In this document: piece after piece, positions 1 through 15,000 of the stretch
How positions within the stretch are numbered: position 1 is the stretch's first letter
Layout of the letters: every line of letters starts with the position of its first letter
NCBI GenBank assembly: GCA_037179515.1
Contig: JAXCGZ010011596.1
Coordinates: 52,501 to 67,500 of the forward strand
Origin: Halocaridina rubra
Lineage: Eukaryota > Arthropoda > Malacostraca > Decapoda > Atyidae
Length of the DNA stretch: 15,000 bases
Reading direction: 5' to 3'
Notes under the pieces: model-generated
Told to the model about the DNA's origin: nothing
The model's input: only the letters and a program-made list of their open reading frames with translations
Database searches by the model: none
Made by a program: the position numbers and the translations under genes

Positions 1-143
1 TCTTCAACAGAAAATCATGAGAATTTCTAAACATCACTGTAAATAAGCATCTAAATAAAGAGTGATATACGTACACTCATATTTGATAAAACATACTTTT
101 CATACACTCCATTTTGTAATCTACCCCTATACAAAAGTAAGTT
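1..143 (-). other. 3' untranslated region of the nAChR gene (partial)
   Basis: This lies directly downstream of the TAA stop on the minus strand. I see no minus-strand AATAAA here, so the cleavage site is probably beyond position 1. The AATAA-like strings visible are on the plus strand and do not serve this gene. The sequence is AT-rich with no other feature. Confidence 0.6.
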
Positions 144-5431
<5,288 letters not shown>

Positions 5432-6420
5432 CTGTAATAGATAGAGTATATCTAATTGTGATAATACTAAATGCTAGAATTTCTACGTAATTTTATGAAA
5501 TTACCAGAAGCTAATAATTTATTTCTGGTCTTTATTAGTCACCCCAATGAAAGTTGTCAAAGTAAAAACAAGGAAAGGGAATTATAAATTAACAGAGTGC
5601 CTTTCAATCAATTTACAGTCATTAAAAACAAGAAACCCATAAAACCTAATCTGTTAATATCGGGAAGAATAAGATTGTATAAGGTTGCCGACCGATAATG
5701 GTCGGGAAGCAGTTCTGGGAAGTTGTAGGTATGATAGTGGGAAGAGAGAGAGAATGATTTATCGTTTGATCGTATTCCAAGAATAGTGACAAGTAACTTG
5801 CAAAATGGATCTTAGAGCATTTGACCTTACACAAAAACCACCTTATATGCCAATGTGATAAAATTTTTAATGATAAAATTCGGGTTTGTTGTATTTCGAC
5901 TAGCAAATATTCTAGCACGTGTTTAATACAAAGTTTTGATTGCATATTTTATGCAGATCGTATTACATTCAGTAAGGTACAAAATAAGCAAATGACCTCA
6001 ATTTTTACATATGCAGAAAAGGCAATCACTATCGACTGTGCTGTTGGTAGATCCCAGTTGACTTCGTTTAGAATATTCTATGGATTTGAGTCTTAAAATA
6101 ATAAGAGGCAAATCTGAAATAGCTTGACGCTAAATATACCGCTCTGGATAACACTGGTTGCTTGTTTATGAAATAGAGTAGGTCTTAAAATTTGGAAGGT
6201 AATATCTACTTTATAGCTTGGGTGTGTTTTTTTTCTTCTTGAGTTCCCCCCACCCCAAGAATTAGGTAAACATGTTCTATAAATAAAGAAAAAATCAATT
6301 TCTGATAAAAATAATGCTGTTGATCATGGGTACCATAATTATCTTTGAAATGTACCAATGTTTCAAGTACAATTAAATGTGCAAATTGTACTAATTTCTT
6401 ATTACCTTCAGCTGTTTGGT
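5432..6420. other. Non-coding DNA, probable intron upstream of the Cys-loop exon
   Basis: The acceptor at 5432 begins an intron going upwards in coordinate. I searched for the preceding nAChR exon (expected to end with the LLYN-like motif and an AA split codon) and did not find it. A small 6-bp hairpin, CCGACC/GGTCGG, lies at 5688-5705. Reading frames of 90-100 codons here show no recognisable protein. Confidence 0.6.
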
Positions 6421-6487
6421 GCGTGCGCGCGGGTGCGTGTGTGTGTGTCTATGTGTGTGTGTGTGCATACATGCGCACACACACACA
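6421..6487. repeat. GC/GT tract followed by CA tract, forming an inverted repeat
   Basis: Alternating GC and GT dinucleotides run to about 6466. They are followed by a 6-nt spacer, ATACAT, and a GCGCACACAC tract. Arms at about 6453-6466 and 6473-6486 pair almost perfectly. Alternating purine-pyrimidine of this kind can adopt Z-DNA or a cruciform. Confidence 0.85.
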
Positions 6488-6590
6488 AGAGCCATATTCC
6501 CCCTAATAACGGCGGTGCTGAGTTGAAGCAAAATACCTTGGCTCTTTGCAGGAAGAAAATACAAAGGAGGGGATTCCCAGGCCTCCCGCC

Positions 6591-6626
6591 GCCCCATTTA
6601 GTCGGCTGTTACCGACTAAATGGGGC
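6591..6626. repeat. Perfect 15-bp inverted repeat with 6-nt loop
   Basis: The left arm GCCCCATTTAGTCGG (6591-6605) is exactly complementary to the right arm CCGACTAAATGGGGC (6612-6626), with loop CTGTTA between. The surrounding stretch (about 6490-6630) is distinctly GC-richer than its neighbours. It may belong to an inserted repeat element. I do not recognise the family with certainty. Confidence 0.9.
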
Positions 6627-6639
6627 CCTATCATGCTCT

Positions 6640-7935
6640 TAGACAGCAGAGTTATTAAAAACATAGTTAAAATCATCTATGATCGTTGTTAACTTAGTTG
6701 CTTCGTGTGATTGATTTGCAAAAGAAGCTATATAACCTAAACTTCATTCGTGTTATCCTCTGGATATACCATACGGAGAGGGAACAGTATTAATATCTCG
6801 CAATGGATTATTTGTACAATCATAAGGTGTACTTCACAGCCGCCCTTTGCGATACCACAGCTGAAGGTCTTCTGAACATACATAGGACTGGCAAGGACAG
6901 ATTAATGTTAAATCTTTCTTCTGTTACGGTCCTTTTCCTATGCCTACAACAACACTGAATATTCTGGCCTTGTTGTTAATCATCTTTTATTATCTCTCCA
7001 CATCTGAAAAGCACAACACTCCCCATCTCTTGTTTATCTTTGATCTTTTTCTCATTATTATCATTCTAAGTCTTCATTACGTTGACTGTTCTTTCAGCCT
7101 TTTTTTTTTATTGTTTATCATTCTCCTGCTTCTGCCTTGTTCCTAACCTGCTCAATTTTCAGAAGCGTTTTCATGGTGCTCCGGCCCGATGAAAGCAAAT
7201 TTCTTTGCCCGTCCGGTGTCACAAGCATTAAAAATTGCATAGTAGCTCTTTATGTGAATAACCTATGCCCTTTGGATTTTAAGGTGTTGAGACGTTCCAT
7301 CAAATCTTCATTTCGTTTTCTGTGAAACATCATCTTTCATGTCCAATGCAGTTTCTTGTTTGAGACAATTTCGGATATTTCAAAGGCATTCATTCCATTT
7401 CTTATTGCCTTCTACAACATCCTCTTCTTTTTTTCCGTCGTCTTGCGAGATGACATCATTACTTCTCTTCAAACAAGATATTTTGAATGAAAATGATTTT
7501 TTTCGATTCGATGCAAAATCTCCATGAGAGAGAAGACCGGTTTCTTTTGAAAGGGTTTATTTTGCCTTTTGAGCTGCAATGCAAATGCCAAGTGTGGATA
7601 AGACTGAAATTATCGGCAGGGGCTCGAGAGGGAGACACTTCTTGAAAAGAAATATTTCGAAAAAGAGGATGTCAGGATGCTGCATAATTTAGAATTAGTG
7701 ATAGTAATCTTCATATGTCACTTTTTCATACCGATTCTTTTCATCCTCTTCGAGAAGCTCTAAGCGACTGCTTTCTAAAGAGAAAAAAGTAGCACTTTAT
7801 ACATCCTTGCGGCATACGGATTTAGGAAATATGAATATTTCAAGACTTATTCTGTTCTATCATATTCTAAAAATGAGTCAGAATTTCTCTTCAACGGGCA
7901 ATGCTGAGAAGTTTGAACATTTCCTTAGTATTTTG
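6640..7935. other. Non-coding DNA, partly pyrimidine-rich
   Basis: About 6940-7500 is rich in T and C on the plus strand, giving open frames of about 60 codons full of Leu, Phe and Ser with no recognisable domain. A GC-richer patch at 7160-7230 resembles no exon I can name. Nothing else is supported. Confidence 0.5.
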
Positions 7936-7938
7936 GGG

Positions 7939-8005
7939 GCATCTTTATCTCAGTGGTAGAATGGGAAATTTGGAAAGCGAATAACGAGGATTCTATATTA
8001 ACGCG
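7939..8005 (+). pseudogene. tRNA-Gly-like fragment (tRNA pseudogene or SINE head)
   Basis: It begins GCATCTTTATCTCAGTGGTAG and continues AATG, closely resembling the acceptor strand, D arm and A box of metazoan tRNA-Gly (GCATCGGTGGTTCAGTGG type). The downstream half does not fold into a recognisable anticodon arm. A GAGGATTC string is only a weak match to a B box. It is best read as a degenerate tRNA-derived sequence, and function as a tRNA is unlikely. Confidence 0.45.
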
Positions 8006-8439
8006 AGGCGCTAGCAATGCATCCAACCTTAATCATCCATCTCCAACGTGTCGGTGTCCACCCCATTCAAAAGGTGACTAACTGTAATACATAAAGCGGA
8101 ACCTTATATTTAATCGGATTTTAGGTTGAAGATATTTTCCTTGAGGTTACTTATTATTGGAGATTACAGAGATTCGTAATTTTCTTATGCTGTTTATCCA
8201 ACGGGACTGTAATGTTAGATAACACTTTTATTTATCAGTATGTAAGTGCTTTTCTGGCTTAATATGATTGTCTTCATTATTCATGGTAATGGCAATACAA
8301 GTAAAAGGCGTTCATGATTAGTTTTAGTTCAGAAGGAATATCATTATTTTCATTAGCATTCTTCATTTAAACTATGCAAATGGTATTGCAGTATTTTTGT
8401 ACATATCCTTTTGTATTTTTATACTAATTAAAATTTTAA
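8006..8439. other. AT-rich non-coding DNA
   Basis: No coding similarity, repeat or RNA structure that I can support. It separates the tRNA-like fragment from the LINE copy. Confidence 0.5.
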
Positions 8440-8482
8440 GTGCGGAAGGAGAGTAACAGGTGGAAGTAAAAAGATATATAGT

Positions 8483-10404
8483 GAATGGTGGGATGAGGAG
8501 GTGAGGGCAGTATAGCTGAAAAGAATCAGACATATGAGGTATGGTTGCAGATAGGAAATATTGAGGCATATGAAAGACATAGTGCAAAGAGGAAGGCCGT
8601 GAAGCACGTGGTGAAGGAGGCAAAGAGAGAACTGGATGTAAAATGGGGCAGGACCTTATCAAAAAATCTTGAAAGGAATATAAAGATGTTTAGGAAAGAA
8701 GTGAAAAGAGTGCAGAAAGGTGAGCCTGGTAGGGAGGAGAGGGTGAATGGAGCAGATGGGCATTTGTTAGTAGACAAAATTAAGGTGAGAGAAAGATGGA
8801 CTGAGTATAACAAGGAACTGTTAAATGAGGAAGATGATCGAGAGGCAGAGATTGTGGCTGTGAGAAATGAATCGTGAACGTCAATGTTAGTTGATAAAAA
8901 TGATAGAGAAATAGCAAAGGAGGAAGTACATTTGGAATAGAGAGGCAATGAAAGTAACTAAAGACCCAGGAATATATGGGTGTCATCTAGAATGCTTGTC
9001 AAAAGATGAGGAGGCATTAGTGGAATGGATGGTTAGGTTGTAAAATGCATGTTTTAGGAAAGGGAGGGTCCCAGTTGATTGGAGGAATTCATGTGTAGTT
9101 TCACTTTATAAAGGGAAAGGAGATAAGTATAAGTGTAGCAGTTTTAGAGGAATTAGTTTGTTGAGTGTAGTTGGTAAGGCAAATGGAAGAGTGTTAAGTG
9201 ACAGAATTAGGAAAGGCACTGAGAGATTACTTGGGGAAGAACAGTGTGGGTTCAGGAGAGGAAGAGGATGTGTGGATCAGGTGTTTGTGGTAACAAAGGT
9301 GTGTGAGAAGTTTTTTGGAGAAAGGGTCTTTATAGATTTAGAGAAAGTGTTTAACAGGGTTGATAGAGCGGTGTTCTGGAGTGTATTGCAACTGTATTGA
9401 ATAAGTGGAAGATTGTTGAATGAGGTGAAGAGTTATTACATGAATAGTGGAGAGTGTGTGAGTCGGCACTGGTATTAGTGATTGGTTTGAGGTGAATGTA
9501 GCATTACATCAAGGTTGTGTAATGTCACCGTGGTTGTTTAAAGCATATATGGATGGCTTAGTAAGGAAAGGAAAGGAAATAATATAAGACAGAGGCTTGA
9601 AATTAGTGGGTGAGTATGGAAGGTTGTGGAAATTGATTCATTTACTATTCGCGGATGAAACAGCATTAGTGGCTGATACTGATAATGAACTGAATCATAT
9701 CGTGGATGAGTTTGTCAGGATGTGTGTGAAAGATAGAAGTTGGGGCAAGTATTGGTAAAAATAAAGTCATGGGATGCATGAGGAGTGATAATGTTGGTAG
9801 ATTGAATGTAGGAGTGAAAGGGGAGTTGCTTGAAGAAGTTGAGAGTTTTAAGTGTTTGAGCTCGCATGTATCAAGGAATTGACAAATGAATGCAGAAGTA
9901 AGTCATAGAGTGAATGAAGCGAGTAAATGACTAGGTGGGCTGAAAAGTGCGATGAGAAATAAGTATTCGCGAATGAATGCAAAGAGAAGGACATATGAAA
10001 ATGTGATTGTGCTGATAGCATTATACTGGAATGCAAGAGAGAAAGAATGAAACAAGTTGATAGTATTGGAGATGAGGTGTTTGAGAAGTATGAATGGTGT
10101 ATCTAGAATAGATAGAGTGAGAAATGAGTAGATCAGGCATAGAACGGGTGTTGAAAGGGAGCTGTCAGATAGGTTAGATCAGAGAATGTTGATTTGGTTT
10201 GGACACATGGAAAGTATGAGTGATGAACGAATAGTGCAGAGTGTTGGAGAGCAGAAGTGGTTGGACTTAGGCCAAGAGAAAGACCTAAAATGGGATGGAT
10301 GGTTGGCTTGGAACGGGCATTGGAATGCACGTGAAATGTCAGTGGAGCAGGGGAGAAGGAGTGCAAGAGAATAGAATGAGTGGAGGAAGATTGTGTATAG
10401 GTGA
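8483..10404 (+). pseudogene. LINE reverse transcriptase relic, copy 1
   Basis: The reading starts at EWWDEEVRAV (8483), then shifts frame at 8513. An open segment at 8515-8877 carries the linker (KMFRKEVKRVQKG, GREERVNGADGHLLVDKIKV). After more stops, the reverse transcriptase follows: KDPGIYG, LYKGKGDKYKCSSFRGISLL, then GEEQCGFRRGRGCVDQVFVV and the first catalytic motif FIDLEKVF (Asp at 9335-9337). Motif B is LHQGCVMSPWLF. The FADD box reads FADE at 9648-9659, a catalytic Asp-to-Glu change. A C-terminal WFGHMESMSDE segment lies near 10195, and the relic ends EWRKIVYR with TGA at 10402-10404. Several frameshifts and internal stops mean no functional product. Confidence 0.88.
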
Positions 10405-10712
10405 CACATGCCAAGAGGATTGCTCGCACCAGCTAGCTCTGCGAACTGTCATGGACGGGTGTGAGGGGAGTTGCCATGTGATGGAACGGTGAGGTTGGCA
10501 GCTGCAGCTGTCGGGCCTCACTGTAGAATACACTTGCTCGCCTTCCTTGTGGATGACCCAAGCAGTTTGGTGGGGGGAAATGTGTAAACCCTTCATCCCC
10601 AAGGAGCTACGAGGAGTAGTTGAGGTATGAGTGGAACGTGGTGAATGCGTGTTTCATGGTTTGGTCACCCCCCTTACACAAGGGGAATGGGGCCATGTAT
10701 TTGTGTGTATGC

Positions 10713-10714
<2 letters not shown>
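10405..10714 (+). other. LINE copy 1 3' region
   Basis: 310 bp from the TGA to the terminal TGTATGCAT. It aligns along its length with the 310-bp 3' region of copy 2, sharing landmarks such as GTGAGGGGA, TTGCCA, TGTCGGGCCT, GGGGAAATGTGT and AAGGGGAATG. This supports a true family 3' end rather than chance similarity. Confidence 0.8.
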
Positions 10715-10920
<206 letters not shown>

Positions 10921-10929
10921 ATATTCATA

Positions 10930-12339
<1,410 letters not shown>

Positions 12340-12404
12340 TTGACATATTATCCGGTTCTCACCAAGTTGTGTATTTGTGGATGAGTATTCGTAAATAACC
12401 TCTC

Positions 12405-12630
12405 GGTAGCTCTGAAGAAATAGGGCCTGACTTCAGCCCAGAAAGTCATGAGCTCAACTCCACTTGTTAGCTAGTAAGGCTTTGTTATACTAGAACAGTT
12501 CAATAACAAGGAGAAAAGTTCCTTTTGTTAGGTAGCTCTTTTCAACTCGGTGAGCTGAAACCAAGAGGTCATGAGTTCAACTCCACTTGTTGGCTAGCAA
12601 GGCTTTTCTATAACTCGGTGAGCACAAAAT
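12405..12630 (+). repeat. Duplicated tRNA-like unit, candidate dimeric SINE
   Basis: Two related units lie in tandem. Each has GGTAGCTC (12405 and 12531), reminiscent of a pol III A box, and GAGYTCAACTCC (12450-12461 and 12573-12584), which fits a B box (GWTCRANNC type, exactly so in the second unit). CACTTGTTRGCTAGYAAGGC follows each. The offset is 123-126 bp. In the first unit GGGC-loop-GCCC at about 12423-12439 looks like an anticodon stem. It is probably a degenerate tRNA-derived SINE dimer. A partial echo, AACTCGGTGAGC, recurs at 12612. Confidence 0.5.
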
Positions 12631-12687
12631 TAAATGAGTAGGGTCAATGTTTACAGGGAAATTGCTTACATAGGGTTTGTAATTTTT

Positions 12688-12997
12688 ATGCATACATTAC
12701 ATGACCTCATTCCCCTTTGTAAAGGGCTGTGGCCGAGCCAAAAAACACGCATTCACCGCCATCCACACATGCCTCAGCTACTCCTCCTAGTTCCCTGGGG
12801 AAAAAGGGTTGACACATTTCCCCCCTCTTCCATCCTGCTTGGGTCACCCACAAGGTAGGTAGGCAAGGATATTTTACAATAAGGCCCGACAACCGAAGCT
12901 GGTTTACTCCCACCGTTTCATCACGTGGCAATTCCCCTCACACCGGTCAATCACAGTTCACTAAGCTAGCAGGTGCAAGCTCTCACTTTGTCTCGTG
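12688..12997 (-). other. LINE copy 2 3' region
   Basis: 310 bp from the end of the coding relic to the terminus, the same length as in copy 1 and alignable throughout. It lacks an (AT)n tail: after the terminal TGTATGCAT the sequence reads AAAAATTAC and joins the flanking DNA next to the SINE-like dimer. Confidence 0.8.
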
Positions 12998-15000
12998 TCA
13001 ACTATACGCAATCTTCCTCCACTCATTCCTATCTCTTGCACGCCTTCTTCCCTGCTCTACTGACAATGCAAATACCTTCCTTGCCCTTTTCACACCATCT
13101 ATCCATCTCATTCTATGTCTTCCTCATGGCCTAACTCCAATCACTTCTGCACCCCACACTCTCTTCACTATTCACATATCGCTCATCCTTTCCATGCGTC
13201 CAAACCAACTCAACGTTCTCTGATCTAACCTATCCGACAGCTTCCTTTCAACACACTTTCTATGTCTGACATCCTCTTTTCTAGATACATTAATCATACT
13301 TCTCAAGGACCTCATCTCCAATACAATTAACTTGTTCTTGTAATCCTCTCTTGCATTCCAGGTCTTTGCTCCATTAAATGCTGTCGACACAATAACACCT
13401 TTAATCCATGTCTTTACATTCATTCCCAAATACCTTTTTCTCATTGCACTTTTCAATCCACCTAGACATTTACTTGCTTCCTTCACACTATGATTTACCT
13501 CTGCATCCACTTCTCCACTCCTTGATACATGCAACCCTACATACTTAAAACTTTCAGCTCCTTCAAGCAACTCCCCAATTACTCCTACATTTAATATGCC
13601 AGCATTAACTCTCCTCATACATCTCATAGCTATTCACCCTCAATTTCCTTCTTTCACACAGCCTAACAAACTCAGTCACCAAATGATGCAGTTCATTCTC
13701 AGCATCAGCCACCAGTACAGTATCATATGCACATAACAATTGTTTCCATTTGCACAACCATCCATACTCACCCACTAATTCCAAGCCTCTGTTTACTACT
13801 CTTTTATTTACTTCCCTAACCAATTCATCCGTATAACATCAAACAACCACGGTGGCATTATACAACCGTGATGTAACTCTACATTCACCTCACACCAATC
13901 ACTCACACCATTTCCGACTTTCATACATGCTCTTTTATTCATGTACAAACGTTTGACTGCAATCAACAAGCTTCCACTTATTCCATACAGTCGCAACACA
14001 CTCCGCAACGCCCCATTATCAACCTTGTCATACACTTTTTCGAAGTCCATAAAAGCTCAAATTGTATCCTTACCTTTCTCAAAGATCTTTTAACACACCT
14101 TTGTTACTACAAAGGCCTGGTCCAAACATCCTATTCCTCTCCTGAACCCACAATGATCTTCTCCAGTCAATCTCTCAGTACCTTTCCTAATTCTCTCGAT
14201 TAACACTCTTCCATATAGCTTGCCAATTACACTCAACAAACTAATTCCTCTAAAACTACTACACTCATAATTATCTCCCTTCCCTTTGTAAAGTAGAACT
14301 ACATATGCACTCATGCAATCAACTGGGACCTCCCTTTCCTTAAACATGCATTCAACAATCTAACCATTCAATTTTACTAAAGCCTCCCCATCTCCTGATA
14401 AACATTTAACATGACACCTATCTGTCCCTGGTGTTTTACCTACCATCATTGTTGTCAATTTCAAACGTACTTTTTCTTTTGCTATTTCTCTATCATTCTC
14501 ATCACCTAACATTGGTATTCTCATATTATTTACAACAACCACATTCTCTTCCTTTCTATCTCTCACCTTTATTTTGTTTACTAGCAATTGCCAATCTGCT
14601 CTTTTCACCCTCTCCTCCCTACCAGACTCAGCTTTCCTCACTCTATTCACTTCCTTCTAGAATATCTTTTTATTCCTTTCAAAATTCTCAGGCAAGTATC
14701 AACTCCACCTCACGTCTGCTTCTCTAGTTGCCTCACTCACCACGCACTTCGCTAACCTCCTCTTTGTACTTTGCCCTTCATGTGCCTCTACATTACCTAC
14801 CTGCAACCATACCTCAAATACCTGCTTCTTTTCAGCTTCTACTGCACTCACCTCCTCATTTCACAATTCTGTACACTGCCTCTGCACACTTCATAACTTC
14901 TTACTTAAAACAACCCCATTCTTCTTGCAGTCCCTCCTCCACTTTCTCTTTCACTACCTTCCACACATACTTCAGACTAACCTTATACTCACAATCTTTC
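12998..15000 (-). pseudogene. LINE reverse transcriptase relic, copy 2
   Basis: In minus-strand order the relic shows a linker (VNRVRKAESGREERVKRAD near 14650-14590) with an internal deletion relative to copy 1, then KTPGTDR. The reverse transcriptase segment follows (LLYKGKGDNYECSSFRGISL, GEDHCGFRRGIGCLDQAFVV), then MDFEKVYDKVD with the first catalytic Asp at 14047-14045. Motif B is altered to LHHGCIMPPWLF. The FADD box reads CAYD at 13733-13722. The C-terminal part includes ESFKYVGLHVSRSGEVDAEV and SWFGRMERMSD, then ARDRNEWRKIAYS and TGA at 13000-12998. Stops and frameshifts separate the segments, so it is non-functional. Confidence 0.88.

Larger units (their letters stand above)
8440..10714 (+). 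mobile_element. Non-LTR retrotransposon (LINE), 5'-truncated decayed copy 1
   Basis: This copy contains the linker between endonuclease and reverse transcriptase, the reverse transcriptase, and the C-terminal region of a LINE polyprotein. A 310-bp 3' region follows, ending at TGTATGCAT (10706-10714), where an (AT)n tract begins. The endonuclease domain is absent, consistent with 5' truncation during target-primed reverse transcription. The 5' boundary near 8440 is estimated from where similarity with copy 2 fades. The family resembles RTE/jockey-like LINEs common in arthropods. I cannot place the clade. It is antisense to the receptor gene. Confidence 0.88.
12688..15000 (-). mobile_element. 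Non-LTR retrotransposon (LINE), decayed copy 2, running off the window
   Basis: Same family as the plus-strand copy at 8440-10714, in the opposite orientation, so the two 3' ends face each other across about 1970 bp. The 3' end is TGTATGCAT at 12696-12688, matching copy 1 exactly at that point and diverging beyond. Upstream (higher coordinates) it continues past the point where copy 1 stops, to the window edge. On the minus strand it is co-oriented with the receptor gene. If this is intron, it lies within the primary transcript in sense orientation. Confidence 0.88.

Noticed and set aside
5688..5705. 6-bp hairpin CCGACC/GGTCGG
   Set aside because: Short enough to occur by chance. Only noted because a CCGAC-type arm also occurs in the 6591 hairpin.
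5646..6096. Two open frames of 91-99 codons on opposite strands
   Set aside because: AT-rich, no recognisable motif, no splice or promoter context, so probably chance.
6358..6642. 94-codon open frame rich in Cys and Val
   Set aside because: The composition comes from the GT/CA tract it crosses. No protein similarity.
6940..7527. Several Leu/Phe/Ser-rich open frames that look like membrane segments
   Set aside because: They are a by-product of TC-rich sequence, short, and lack any conserved motif.
8372..8986. Ser/Phe-rich minus-strand open frames
   Set aside because: Antisense shadows of the purine-rich LINE copy 1 coding relic.
14431..14727. Leu/Ser-rich plus-strand open frame of 98 codons
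   Set aside because: Antisense shadow of LINE copy 2.

Overview
The window is nuclear DNA from an animal, most likely an arthropod and plausibly a decapod crustacean. The grounds are a spliced nicotinic acetylcholine receptor gene of the arthropod heteromeric type, very long (AT)n, (AG)n and (CT)n microsatellites inside introns, and decayed LINE retrotransposons. The crustacean assignment is inference from repeat style. No prokaryotic features, CRISPR arrays or operons are present.

Region 1 (1-5431, minus strand) holds the last six coding exons of a nicotinic acetylcholine receptor alpha-type subunit. Reading downwards in coordinate they are 5431-5251 (loop B and Cys-loop), 3599-3443 (loop C with the vicinal Cys pair), 1873-1530 (M1, M2, M3), 1387-1204 and 965-643 (cytoplasmic M3-M4 loop) and 332-144 (M4, C-terminus, TAA). 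All splice sites are GT-AG, the codon phases agree across every junction, and together they encode 458 complete codons before the stop. The first exons (signal peptide, loops D, A and E) lie beyond the right edge or in a very large intron. The subunit has unusual residues in the M2 pore helix, in M1 and in loop C. The introns on both sides of the loop C exon each carry a long (AT)n tract, about 790 and 305 bp.

Region 2 (5432-8440) is AT-rich non-coding DNA, probably the start of the intron preceding the Cys-loop exon. It contains a GT/CA hairpin, a perfect 15-bp stem with a 6-nt loop, and a tRNA-Gly-like fragment.

Region 3 (8440-15000) contains two decayed copies of one non-LTR retrotransposon family pointing at each other. 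Copy 1 is on the plus strand (8440-10714) and copy 2 on the minus strand (15000-12688, running off the window). Both keep reverse transcriptase motifs, end their coding relic at an equivalent TGA, have a 310-bp 3' region and stop at the same terminal TGTATGCAT. Both have mutated catalytic motifs and many stops or frameshifts. Between their 3' ends lie an (AT)n tract abutting copy 1, AT-rich DNA, a (CT)n tract and a duplicated tRNA-like (SINE-like) unit. The two copies make an imperfect inverted repeat with arms of over 2 kb that would be transcribed if, as I infer, this is receptor-gene intron.

I see no convincing new enzymatic or defence system. The most interesting signals are the receptor's divergent pore and ligand-site residues, the self-complementary repeats around the loop C exon, and the tail-to-tail LINE pair.
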